Source of the DNA: a virus
Virus record (IMG/VR): IMGVR_UViG_3300015371_000046
Coordinates: 1-54,944 of that record
Length of the DNA stretch: 54,944 nucleotides
Strand: one strand, 5' to 3'
This document shows, piece by piece, positions 1 through 7,384 of this stretch. The translations under genes and the position numbers were made by a program. The notes beneath the pieces were generated by a model. It made no database searches. It saw only the letters and a list, made by a program, of their open reading frames with translations, and had not been told where the DNA came from. Position 1 is the stretch's first letter. The number at the start of each line of letters is the position of its first letter.

Positions 1-123
1 CGGTGAACGGCAAAACAATCCGTCTACACAGATTAGTGATGGAGCAGCATCTAAACCGGAAGCTTCAATCATGGGAAGCGGTGCATCACATCAATGGAGA
101 TCGGAGCGACAATCGAATCGAGA
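1..123. repeat. Terminal overlap, left copy
   Basis: These bases are identical to 54822-54944. Joining the ends restores two open frames, the methyltransferase and the HNH gene, without a break. The overlap is therefore best read as the join of a circular or circularly permuted molecule of about 54,821 bp. A genuine terminal repeat would cut both genes on the linear virion DNA. Confidence 0.95.
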
Positions 124-188
124 ACCTGGTCGTACTGACAATATCCAGTCACGCATTAACGCACATGAAGCGGCCGCGTGTAATTTGA
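1..188 (+). CDS. HNH homing-type endonuclease, C-terminal part (starts at 54563)
   Basis: This is the second part of a 148-residue protein running across the junction. The HNH fold is visible as [10 protein letters not shown] followed by [15 protein letters not shown] and a final H in SSHALTHM, giving the conserved His-His, Asn and His positions. It is read in the +1 frame relative to the surrounding methyltransferase gene, which stays open throughout. Proteins of this kind are usually site-specific DNA cutters that spread their own gene. It ends at the TGA at 186-188, inside the methyltransferase gene. Confidence 0.85.
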   Translation, partial: VNGKTIRLHRLVMEQHLNRKLQSWEAVHHINGDRSDNRIENLVVLTISSHALTHMKRPRVI

Positions 189-403
189 ACAATACGGGTG
201 AAAACCCACCGATTTCTAGGGATGCAGACCCGGCTCTAGGTATTGTTCCCTGCACCGTTCTCGACCCCTTCGGCGGCAGCGGCACGACCGGCATGGTGGC
301 GCTGGAACTGGGTCGTAAAGCTATCCTGATCGAACTCAACGAGAACTATTGCAAATTGATTGAGCAACGATGTAATGTCACCCCAGGGTTAGCCCTGGCA
401 TGA
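1..403 (+). CDS. DNA methyltransferase, C-terminal part (gene starts at 53566)
   Basis: This is the 3' part of a beta-type amino-methyltransferase whose SPPY motif lies before the junction. Here the frame carries the AdoMet-binding motif [10 protein letters not shown] (about residues 507-516 of 552), followed by the acidic strand ILIELNENY. Catalytic motif before AdoMet motif is the beta-class order used for N4-cytosine or N6-adenine methylation. The stretch upstream of VPCTVLDPF, about 180 residues, is polar and unlike the family. It coincides with an HNH gene read in another frame. The stop at 401-403 overlaps the start of the next small gene (ATGA). Its likely role is to methylate phage DNA for protection against restriction; this is inference. 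Confidence 0.85.
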   Translation, partial: GERQNNPSTQISDGAASKPEASIMGSGASHQWRSERQSNREPGRTDNIQSRINAHEAAACNLNNTGENPPISRDADPALGIVPCTVLDPFGGSGTTGMVALELGRKAILIELNENYCKLIEQRCNVTPGLALA

Positions 404-439
404 AAATCTTAAGTAAGTACGGCTACGACTGGAAAGAGG
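400..439 (+). repeat. Terminase-start repeat, copy 1
   Basis: Forty bases that match 1434-1473 at 32 positions by eye, starting exactly at the ATG in both places. The two copies flank the zinc-finger ORF and the cytosine methyltransferase gene. Confidence 0.75.
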
Positions 440-555
440 TTTTGAAGAAAGAGTGTTGGATGTGCGGGGACAAGTTTGAGACACGGTTGGAGTTGAACAA
501 ATTTTGCTCGCCAAAGTGCAAGGAAACGTGGTTAAAGACGGCGGTACGCCATTGA
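400..555 (+). CDS. Small zinc-finger protein with a terminase-like N-terminus
   Basis: A 51-residue protein starting in an ATGA overlap with the methyltransferase stop. Residues 1-13 ([13 protein letters not shown]) closely match the first 13 residues of the large terminase at 1434 (MKFFSKYGWDWKE). The remainder is a four-cysteine finger, CWMCG then CSPKC, like the zinc fingers that accompany HNH endonucleases, including the one at 54563. No catalytic motif is present. It may be a remnant left by a mobile endonuclease at the terminase start, or a small DNA-binding protein. The gene is too short for a firm call. Confidence 0.6.
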   Translation: MKILSKYGYDWKEVLKKECWMCGDKFETRLELNKFCSPKCKETWLKTAVRH

Positions 556-1406
556 AACAGTGGATCAAGCCCCAACTCATCTCGATCTCTTCAGTGGGAT
601 TGGAGGATTTGCGCTTGCCGCGAAGTGGGCAGGATTTAGGACAATCGGGTTCTGCGAGATCGACGGGTACTGCCAGCAAGTCTTGCGAAAGAACTTTCTG
701 GCCTACTCCGAGAGTCAGCGACATAGTAGCGGGGAGGACGCTGGACGAGAAGGGAAATCGAGTGAGCAACGGAGTGAGATACGGAGCGAACCTTGCCGAC
801 AAAGTAAAATTTACTCCAACATCTTCGACCTCGACGGAACCCAATTCCGAGGCGTCGATCTCATCACAGGTGGATTTCCTTGCCAGCCTTTCAGCGTTGC
901 CGGGAACAGAAGAGGCGCGGCAGATGACCGTGCGATCTGGCCGCAAATGTTCAGGGTTATTGACGAAGCGCGACCCGCTTGGGTGGTTGGCGAGAACGTT
1001 CCTGGGATCGTGCCGATGGAACTCGACAACGTGCTTTCTGACCTGGAAAGAATCGGCTACGCCACGAGGGCGTTTGTTATTCCGGCTTGTGCCGTCGATG
1101 CCAAGCACCGGCGGGACAGACTTTGGATCGTTGCCAGAAACATTTTACACACCTCAGGAGGACGACGCGAGCAATGTAACACCGAATCCAAATCGGAGAC
1201 TGGGATTGTATGCACAAGTATTCCCGACTCCGAACACTCCGAGGCCGCACGACAACGACAATACAGCGGGGATGGATTATCCAAGTCAGAATCAGTTCGA
1301 TCTGGCGCGTGCTGTTGGGACGACGAAAGAGAGTGGAGCATTAAATCCGGCATGGGTCGAGTGGCTCATGGGATACCCAAGCGGGTGGACAGACTTAAAG
1401 GATTAG
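504..1406 (+). CDS. Overprinted ORF inside the cytosine methyltransferase gene
   Basis: A 300-codon open frame lying almost wholly within the methyltransferase gene, in its +1 frame. It looks like a real protein. It has repeated PTP-type motifs (FWPTPRVSD, FYTPQEDD, VFPTPNTP), a tryptophan-rich middle (RWNSTTCFLTWK) and a C-terminus reading LNPAWVEWLMGYPSGWT. From memory, that ending occurs at the C-terminus of, or overlapping, many phage cytosine methyltransferases. The start is uncertain: TTG 504 is the furthest upstream, and in-frame GTG codons follow. Its function is unknown; it could be a partner or specificity factor of the methyltransferase. Both frames staying open for about 850 bases is unlikely by chance. 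Confidence 0.6.
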   Translation: MLAKVQGNVVKDGGTPLKQWIKPQLISISSVGLEDLRLPRSGQDLGQSGSARSTGTASKSCERTFWPTPRVSDIVAGRTLDEKGNRVSNGVRYGANLADKVKFTPTSSTSTEPNSEASISSQVDFLASLSALPGTEEARQMTVRSGRKCSGLLTKRDPLGWLARTFLGSCRWNSTTCFLTWKESATPRGRLLFRLVPSMPSTGGTDFGSLPETFYTPQEDDASNVTPNPNRRLGLYAQVFPTPNTPRPHDNDNTAGMDYPSQNQFDLARAVGTTKESGALNPAWVEWLMGYPSGWTDLKD

Positions 1407-1480
1407 GGAATGCGATAGTACCGCAGGTAGCCTATGAAATTCTTCTCCAAATACGGCTGGGACTGGAAAGAGGGGACTGA
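560..1480 (+). CDS. dcm: C5-cytosine DNA methyltransferase
   Basis: A 306-residue enzyme with the ordered motifs of the family: DLFSGIGGF (residues 9-17, AdoMet binding), FPCQPFS (106-112, catalytic cysteine), ENV (145-147), KHRRDRLWIVA (182-192) and GLGNAIVPQVA (281-291). The start is GTG at 560, just after the TGA of the zinc-finger ORF, with no clear ribosome site. Two stretches, about residues 47-95 and 196-265, do not look like the family and have odd composition. They are where the overlapping frame carries its own motifs. The end overlaps the terminase start by 47 bases. It probably methylates phage DNA against host restriction. Confidence 0.9.
   Translation: MDQAPTHLDLFSGIGGFALAAKWAGFRTIGFCEIDGYCQQVLRKNFLAYSESQRHSSGEDAGREGKSSEQRSEIRSEPCRQSKIYSNIFDLDGTQFRGVDLITGGFPCQPFSVAGNRRGAADDRAIWPQMFRVIDEARPAWVVGENVPGIVPMELDNVLSDLERIGYATRAFVIPACAVDAKHRRDRLWIVARNILHTSGGRREQCNTESKSETGIVCTSIPDSEHSEAARQRQYSGDGLSKSESVRSGACCWDDEREWSIKSGMGRVAHGIPKRVDRLKGLGNAIVPQVAYEILLQIRLGLERGD
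1434..1473 (+). repeat. Terminase-start repeat, copy 2
   Basis: Partner of 400-439. It encodes the first 13 residues of the large terminase, with the same codon positions conserved. Confidence 0.75.
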
Positions 1481-3110
1481 CCCTGGCACCATAGAATTGT
1501 TTGCGTTCAGTAATGGTGGGGAACTGGGGCGCTACCAGCATTTACGAAACGCGATAGACAGGATTTGGAACGACAAGTTTCCGAACACGTTTATCTGGAA
1601 CGATTGGAGTGAACTGTTGATGGCCGAGTTTTGCGAAGAGAAATGGGTGACGGTGACAGGTCCCGCGGCCAGTTGGAAAACAACCTGTGCAGCCATGTAC
1701 GGGGTAGCGAGTTGGTACGCGTCCCCAAGTAATACCGCGGTGATATGCACCTCCAGCACGCTGGACGGGTTACGGCGCCGGGTGTGGAAGGAGGTTAGCA
1801 GGTTTTACCGGGTACGCCCAGCGTTTGGTAACCCGATACAATCACGCAACTGCATCCAGTTTGAAAAAGGGAGTGATGCGGCGGGACTGTTTGGGATAGC
1901 GGTGGATAAAGGGGACGTTGAAAAGGCCATAGGTAAGATCATCGGGTTTCACTCGACCAATATGATAGTGGTGGTGGATGAAATGCCGTACACGCCTGAA
2001 GCGATCGTAGAAGCGTGCGTTAATTTACAGACAGGCAGTGAGAATTTTGAGTTCAAAGGGATCGGGAACGCTGCTGACCAGTTGGACCCGCACGGGAGGA
2101 TGTGTGAACCCAAACTGGGATGGGATAGTGTGAGCAGTGAGTTTGAGAAATGGGAAACTAAACGAGGAACGTGCGTTCACCTTGATGGACTAAAAAGCCC
2201 AAACGTACTGGCGGGGCGGACGCTTTATCCGGGGATGTTGAGCCAGAGCGATATTGATAATACCGCCGACATCTACGGGATAGATAGCCCGCAGTTTTGG
2301 CAGATGCGCAGGGGTTACTGGACACCGGAAGGGATACAGAAAACCATCCTGACCATGCCCATGATTGTTAAGGGCAGGGCGAAAGAGAAAGCGGTGTTTG
2401 ATGTGGATTTTTTGCAGGGGGCGAGTTTAGATCCGGCGTTTGAGGGCGGAGACCGGTGTGTGTTGAGATTTGGTAAATGCGGAAACGAACATGGAAAGAA
2501 GGTGGTTAGCCTTGGAGAAAAAATCTTTATCCAAACAAAAAATACGGCAGATGATCCTACCCATTACCAGATTGTGCGCCAGGTACGTCAGGCGTGTGAA
2601 GAGAGAGGGGTTCCACCACAATTCTTTGCGCTTGATAGTACGGGGGAAGGTGGTGGCCTTGCGAGCATCTTCCAGAGGGAATGGAGTCGGGAAATCCTGT
2701 GTGTGGAGTTTGGTGGACGGCCAAGTAAACATCCTGTCTCTCAGACGAACCCTAAAAGGGCGGATCAAGAATATGACCGCAAAATAACGGAGCTGTGGTA
2801 TTTCTTTCGCCTTCTGGTTCAGAACGAACAGATCAGAGGCTTGGATGACGACACTAGCGTTGAGTTTTGCAGAAGATTTTGGGAGATGAAGGGACCGTAT
2901 ATCTCTATAGAGACAAAAGCGAAGATGAAAGAACGTACACGAAAATCACCGGACCTTGCCGATAACGCGGTAATCATGGCAGAACTATTCGCGCTTAGAG
3001 GCGGACTCAAACTGAACAAAGTTACCTACGAGGGAGGGGGAGATTCACCGTGGGCTACGTGGCAGAAAAAGAGAGCGTTGGAGGGAAGTTATGAAACTGT
3101 CGCTTACTAA
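1434..3110 (+). CDS. terL: Terminase large subunit
   Basis: The 558-residue DNA-packaging motor, which pumps phage DNA into the prohead and cuts it. The ATPase half has a Walker A-like segment GPAASWKTT (76-84) and a Walker B IVVVDE (178-183). The nuclease half has acidic residues in SLDPAFEGGD (331-340), FALDSTGEGGG (398-408) and SPDLADNA (505-512), as expected for the RNase H-like terminase nuclease. The oddity is a tryptophan in Walker A where glycine normally precedes Lys-Thr. The start lies inside the 3' end of the cytosine methyltransferase gene. The next gene begins 20 bases before its stop. Confidence 0.93.
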   Translation: MKFFSKYGWDWKEGTDPGTIELFAFSNGGELGRYQHLRNAIDRIWNDKFPNTFIWNDWSELLMAEFCEEKWVTVTGPAASWKTTCAAMYGVASWYASPSNTAVICTSSTLDGLRRRVWKEVSRFYRVRPAFGNPIQSRNCIQFEKGSDAAGLFGIAVDKGDVEKAIGKIIGFHSTNMIVVVDEMPYTPEAIVEACVNLQTGSENFEFKGIGNAADQLDPHGRMCEPKLGWDSVSSEFEKWETKRGTCVHLDGLKSPNVLAGRTLYPGMLSQSDIDNTADIYGIDSPQFWQMRRGYWTPEGIQKTILTMPMIVKGRAKEKAVFDVDFLQGASLDPAFEGGDRCVLRFGKCGNEHGKKVVSLGEKIFIQTKNTADDPTHYQIVRQVRQACEERGVPPQFFALDSTGEGGGLASIFQREWSREILCVEFGGRPSKHPVSQTNPKRADQEYDRKITELWYFFRLLVQNEQIRGLDDDTSVEFCRRFWEMKGPYISIETKAKMKERTRKSPDLADNAVIMAELFALRGGLKLNKVTYEGGGDSPWATWQKKRALEGSYETVAY

Positions 3111-3696
3111 AACCAACAACGTACCTCCAGAACCTGGATTCAGGTACGTTTTCCCAGAAGATGGCTATGTGGCACAGGCATGGACATACGATGCATGGAT
3201 AAACGTCGCCAAACACCATCTTCAAGCCAACAACAAACCAGTCCCCGACGATCTTGAGGAACAGATGCAGAATCAACTGTGCCAAACCCTACCTCCAGGA
3301 TGGTGTGACTACGATGATCCTCAGCGTCCGCGTATTTCAACCGACTTTTCCTGGACCGACATGGTGAATGGTCTGAAGGTTTTTGCTTCATGGATCGCTG
3401 ATGGCTGCTCCTACGTTAGCCAGGAAGAAGCAACCCGTCGAGCACTAATCTGTTCGCGCTGCTACATGAATGTCAATGTTGAAGGCTGCGGTTCTTGTCA
3501 AAAACTGGCAGCCGAAGTCACAAAAAGTAGAAGCACCAAGTACGATTTTGCGCTCAAAGCCTGCGCGGTTTGCCACTGTCTTCTCAAAGCAAAAGTGTGG
3601 TTCCCTACGGAAATCCTTGACAGAAGCAACGTTTCACAGGAACTATATCCGGATTTCTGTTGGAATCGTAAGGACGGACAAAATTATCGTGGCTGA
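3091..3696 (+). CDS. Cysteine-rich protein of unknown function
   Basis: A 201-residue protein that I do not recognise. The C-terminal half holds paired cysteines: CSRC, then CGSC, then CAVCHC followed by LKAKVWFP. These look like zinc-binding knuckles (residues about 117-170). The N-terminal half is mixed and tryptophan-containing, with no membrane segment. It lies between terminase and portal and overlaps both neighbours' coding ends. The position suggests a role in packaging or head assembly, but that is inference only. Confidence 0.8.
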   Translation: MKLSLTKTNNVPPEPGFRYVFPEDGYVAQAWTYDAWINVAKHHLQANNKPVPDDLEEQMQNQLCQTLPPGWCDYDDPQRPRISTDFSWTDMVNGLKVFASWIADGCSYVSQEEATRRALICSRCYMNVNVEGCGSCQKLAAEVTKSRSTKYDFALKACAVCHCLLKAKVWFPTEILDRSNVSQELYPDFCWNRKDGQNYRG

Positions 3697-3919
3697 AACA
3701 GCCCTCATGTATCGCATAGACGTTGGCTTCGATCCGGATCGGGGTTACGCAGCAGTTCTCGCCGATGTTCCCAACCAGCGCATGAAAGGTATCCGGGGCG
3801 CTTCCATCGAACAACTGATGAGCCGATTACGCCGCGTTATTATCGACGAGGAAGGTAAACGTAAGCATTTCCCAGCAGAAAAATCCGAGCCATCTCGCAT
3901 CATTACCAATGGAACTTAG
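3689..3919 (+). CDS. Small protein, weak HicB-like pattern
   Basis: About 76 residues from GTG 3689, which overlaps the previous stop, or 70 from ATG 3707. The segment MYRIDVGFDPDRGYAAVLAD followed by a small helical part faintly recalls the HicB antitoxin fold (strand, GY.A strand, helix). No HicA-like toxin lies next to it and the length is short. It is best treated as an unidentified small protein. Confidence 0.6.
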   Translation: MAETALMYRIDVGFDPDRGYAAVLADVPNQRMKGIRGASIEQLMSRLRRVIIDEEGKRKHFPAEKSEPSRIITNGT

Positions 3920-3922
3920 ACC

Positions 3923-4204
3923 ATGCCCAGATGGACAAACATTTTTTTCCCGGCCAGAAATGACAGGGACATCCTCAAAGAACTAAAAGAAATAGAAAGA
4001 CTAATCACAATGACAAAAGAAGAACTAGCTCAGGCACTTGATGATCTCGGTGCTCAACTCAACAAAGCACTGGCTGAAATCATCGCCGCAATCCAAAACG
4101 TGGACAACATTCCGCAAGACATTATCGACAAACTCAACGCTGCCAAGGCAACTGCTCAGGCTCTTGACGACCTGAACCCAGACGCTCCACCTCCCGGACC
4201 ATAA
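3923..4204 (+). CDS. Small coiled-coil protein
   Basis: A 93-residue protein, mostly helical. From about residue 30 the chain MTKEELAQALDDLGAQ leads into alternating leucine and alanine heptads, then a proline-rich tail (APPPGP). An internal ATG at 4010 could give a 64-residue form lacking the basic N-terminus. It has no enzyme motif. Its place next to the portal gene suggests an assembly or structural accessory; function unknown. Confidence 0.7.
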   Translation: MPRWTNIFFPARNDRDILKELKEIERLITMTKEELAQALDDLGAQLNKALAEIIAAIQNVDNIPQDIIDKLNAAKATAQALDDLNPDAPPPGP

Positions 4205-4212
4205 GTGTTGAT

Positions 4213-4779
4213 GTGAGTTATCTGCTCGGTAGAAAAGAGTACGTACGCCAGTGGAGATTGAAAAATCTCGACAGGATTCGTGCTCACGAGCGGGAACTCT
4301 ATCTTAAAAACAAAGAACTAATTAGCATTCGGCGTAAAGCACGGCGTAAACTTTTCATTGAACACGAAAAAGGGTATCGCAAGGCTTATCGACTAAAACA
4401 TCTTGACAAAATAAGAGAATACGATCGGATTTGGAAAGTCAGGCAACGACAAAATACTCCCGAAAAAGCTCGTGAGAATGAACGTCGTAATTACGCTAAT
4501 AATCCCAAGCGGTTTCTGGAAAAGAACCGAAAACGCAAAACCTTGAAGCGAAATGGAATTATTGCTGATTGTTCGCAGAGATTGAAAGTCTTGGAACTAG
4601 AACGTTTTTGTCACTGGTGTTGTTGTCCACTTACAGATTCAAATCGAAGTATTGATCATGTAACGCCTCTTGCCCGAGGCGGTCATCATATTCCAGAAAA
4701 CTTGGTCGTTGCCTGTAAGAAATGTAATTCGTCACGCGGGGATAAACTAATTTCAGAGTGGACGTGGGAGGCAGCATGA
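4213..4779 (+). CDS. HNH endonuclease, free-standing
   Basis: A 188-residue protein from GTG 4213; the upstream ATG at 4211 is immediately followed by a stop. The first 100 residues are very basic and rich in Arg, Lys and Tyr (a DNA-binding arm). The C-terminal HNH module reads HWCCCPL, then SIDHVTPLARGGHH, ENL and CKKCNSSRG, with the zinc cysteines and the catalytic His in place. The stop overlaps the portal ATG (ATGA), and the portal ribosome site lies within this gene. It is probably a homing-type nuclease inserted between head genes. Confidence 0.88.
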   Translation: MSYLLGRKEYVRQWRLKNLDRIRAHERELYLKNKELISIRRKARRKLFIEHEKGYRKAYRLKHLDKIREYDRIWKVRQRQNTPEKARENERRNYANNPKRFLEKNRKRKTLKRNGIIADCSQRLKVLELERFCHWCCCPLTDSNRSIDHVTPLARGGHHIPENLVVACKKCNSSRGDKLISEWTWEAA

Positions 4780-7070
4780 TAGGGGATCGCTTGGCATCAT
4801 TGGATCCGGAGACAGGAGATCGTCCTTCTTCTCGTATTGGTAACGCTGGGAATGCTCGAACCTTAGTGAATAGGTTGAAATTCGAGGACGAGCAAAGAAT
4901 GTTTAGGTACACTAGAATAAACGGGCTTTTAGACGGAAATCCCCCGTGGAGCCAGAAACGGCTTATTGATCTCGGTCAGGGACATCGCGCCAACTTCAAT
5001 CTTCGTGAAGGGGAAGGTATTGTTGATAGTGCTAAAACACCCTATTACGATCTCATCTTTGAAGTACCGCAGTTTGCCCAGATTACTTTCAATGTGGAAG
5101 GGGTCGAACCAGGTATCCTCAACCGTTGGAACACAATCATCAGTGAAGAGTTCCACGAAACTCTAAGTGCATGGAATGGGTTCGATCAAAACATCCAACT
5201 CCACCAATGGCAAATGATCGTCAACGGGGTGGGGCCGATCTTCTGGCCGCACTCCCTGTCATGGAAAAGTGAAGCGGTAAAATGTCGGAGAGTACTGGTA
5301 CCGCAGGAAACCAAAGCCAACGTCGAAGAACTGGAACTGGTAACGGTCCTCCATTCGTGGAGAGCCGACGAACTGGACAGCTACATCTCCGGAGCGAAGG
5401 ATGGAGACTCAGACCACAACGGCTGGAACGTACCACTGTGCAAGAAGGCAATCATCGACTGCGCAATCCGAGAGATGCGCCAAACATGGGGAACAGAAAA
5501 TTATGACCTATATCAACGAGCCATTCGTACGGGTGACCTCTTTTACGGTATCCACAGGTCCGATCGTATCTACGTGGCATCACTCTTTATTAAAGAGTTT
5601 GGAGGAAAAGTATCTCATTATGTCATTACTGACCAAACTCTGGGAGTGGATTCGGAAAGCTACGAAAACATCGAAGACGAAGTAGGGTACCTCTACAAAA
5701 AGAAGAACAAATATGAAAGCTTCGCCCAGGTCATTTGTCCTTTCTTCTTTGACACAGGCCCAGACGGCACATGGCATTCCGTTAAAGGATTGGGACCGAA
5801 GATTTATGATTTCTGCGATGTTTCGAACCGCACGTTCTGCCAGATGCTGGATGGAGCTGTTATCGGCTCAGGAATTACCCTTGAAGCACAGGACGGTGCA
5901 AGTCTTGAAGAGACACAAATCGCGCTTGTGGGAGGCGCAACTGTTGTTCAGCCCGGATATAAAGTTGTCCAAACCCGAATAGCCGAGAGTCTCAACGGCG
6001 CCATGAACATGCGCCGGGAATTACAGAACGTTCTCCAAAGTAATACCGGTTCTTATCGTCAAAGACCGAGTGAGGAAAATCAGGAACCAACGCTCGGGCA
6101 GGCGCAACTCAATTACCAGGAGCAGGCACGGTTGGGGAAGGGCGCCATCAACCGGTACATGAACAATCTCAAAAACTACGAGACAGAGATTTTACGTAGG
6201 CTGATGGACAAAGCCCAGAGTAATTCAGTACCAGGTGGCAAGGAAGCACGGGAATTTCAACTCCGATGCCTTGCCCGCGGCATCCCAGAAGAAGTGTTCA
6301 TGTTCAGGAACGTCAAAAAAGTCATGCCAGTGCCATCAGTCGGGTACGGTAGCTTCCAAATGAGGGATCAAACAGCCGCAAAACTTGTTTCCATGCTCCC
6401 AACCATGCAGGAACCCGGCCGCAACCACGCTTTACGCATGTGGGCATCTTCTTTACCGGGGTTTGGACCTTCGACAGTCGATTCCATCTATCCACCGATC
6501 GAACAGGCAGGTATGCCCGATAATCATGCCGCATTTGCGGTGATGGAGAACAATGCTTTGCGGAGTTTGGGCGGTAAAGCCATGGTTACCCCCGATCAGG
6601 ATCACGCAACCCACTTCGACATCCATGGGAAAGACGCCATGGCCCACGAACAAGAGGCAAACGCTGATCCGAGTGATTTACTGGTCCATTTCAATCAGGC
6701 CGGCGCTCACATGCATCAGCATTTGGAATTATTGAAGGGCGATCCCACCCGGAAACAGGAAGTAGCCCAAAAAACCCAGCAACTGGATAATTTAGCCAAA
6801 ATGACCGACCAACTGACCCAACAAGTGGACGAAGCTGCTCAAGCGGTGCCACAACAGGGTAATGGTCAGGGTGATCCGGAACAACGAGCCGCAACCATGA
6901 AAGTAGCCGGTGAATTGGCGTTAAAAGCCAAAAAACAGAGTGGCGACATGGATTTGAAGGCGCGGAAGCAGGCGGTGGACGAAAAACTGAAGGATGCCAA
7001 GACCGCGGCTGATATTCGGCGTAAAAACCTTGAAGCAACTCAAAAACCGCCACAGCCAGCAGGCGTATGA
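4776..7070 (+). CDS. Portal protein
   Basis: A 764-residue protein, the expected partner just after terminase. ATG 4776 is preferred over the in-frame GTG at 4758 because a GGGAGG ribosome site sits six bases upstream and the ATG overlaps the previous stop. The N-terminus (YTRINGLLDGNPPW, then RANFNLREGEGIVDSA) resembles portals of large size used by podoviruses. The last 130 residues are a charged Gln/Lys-rich coiled coil (KAKKQSGDMDLKARKQ), typical of the portal crown and barrel. It forms the DNA entry ring of the capsid. Confidence 0.85.
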   Translation: MIGDRLASLDPETGDRPSSRIGNAGNARTLVNRLKFEDEQRMFRYTRINGLLDGNPPWSQKRLIDLGQGHRANFNLREGEGIVDSAKTPYYDLIFEVPQFAQITFNVEGVEPGILNRWNTIISEEFHETLSAWNGFDQNIQLHQWQMIVNGVGPIFWPHSLSWKSEAVKCRRVLVPQETKANVEELELVTVLHSWRADELDSYISGAKDGDSDHNGWNVPLCKKAIIDCAIREMRQTWGTENYDLYQRAIRTGDLFYGIHRSDRIYVASLFIKEFGGKVSHYVITDQTLGVDSESYENIEDEVGYLYKKKNKYESFAQVICPFFFDTGPDGTWHSVKGLGPKIYDFCDVSNRTFCQMLDGAVIGSGITLEAQDGASLEETQIALVGGATVVQPGYKVVQTRIAESLNGAMNMRRELQNVLQSNTGSYRQRPSEENQEPTLGQAQLNYQEQARLGKGAINRYMNNLKNYETEILRRLMDKAQSNSVPGGKEAREFQLRCLARGIPEEVFMFRNVKKVMPVPSVGYGSFQMRDQTAAKLVSMLPTMQEPGRNHALRMWASSLPGFGPSTVDSIYPPIEQAGMPDNHAAFAVMENNALRSLGGKAMVTPDQDHATHFDIHGKDAMAHEQEANADPSDLLVHFNQAGAHMHQHLELLKGDPTRKQEVAQKTQQLDNLAKMTDQLTQQVDEAAQAVPQQGNGQGDPEQRAATMKVAGELALKAKKQSGDMDLKARKQAVDEKLKDAKTAADIRRKNLEATQKPPQPAGV

Positions 7071-7384
7071 CGATAGATCAGTTCCGATCACATAAATTTT
7101 TGCCAGTCCAATGGCGCAAAGAGCTTGTGACCAATGGGATCTTGCAGGCAGTGCTGGAAGTGCTGAACGATAGTCACCCATCACGGTTTGCCGTGCATAC
7201 TGACATTCAAGACGACCTTTCACCTACCAAAGCGGCGTTGGAACTGGGATTTACCAGAGGCTACAGCGCCGTTCTTAATACCATCCGTACGCTTGCTGAT
7301 CCAAAGCGAGTCAGCGAAAGCGTTGGACCACCAAGTTACGAAAAACCACCAGTAGAAGAAGAGGCAACCTATGGCAACCAGTGA
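7067..7384 (+). CDS. Hypothetical protein between portal and scaffold
   Basis: A 105-residue soluble protein that I do not recognise. It starts in an ATGA overlap with the portal stop and its end overlaps the next gene by 14 bases, so it is translated in the head operon. Middle part: PTKAALELGFTRGYSAVLNT. The tail is proline- and glutamate-rich. Similar small genes between portal and scaffold are common in phages and usually uncharacterised. Confidence 0.75.
   Translation: MTIDQFRSHKFLPVQWRKELVTNGILQAVLEVLNDSHPSRFAVHTDIQDDLSPTKAALELGFTRGYSAVLNTIRTLADPKRVSESVGPPSYEKPPVEEEATYGNQ

Noticed and set aside
389-1108. Minus-strand 239-codon frame opposite the cytosine methyltransferase
   Set aside because: No protein-like motifs, Ser/Pro/Arg-rich, and fully opposite two better-supported frames.
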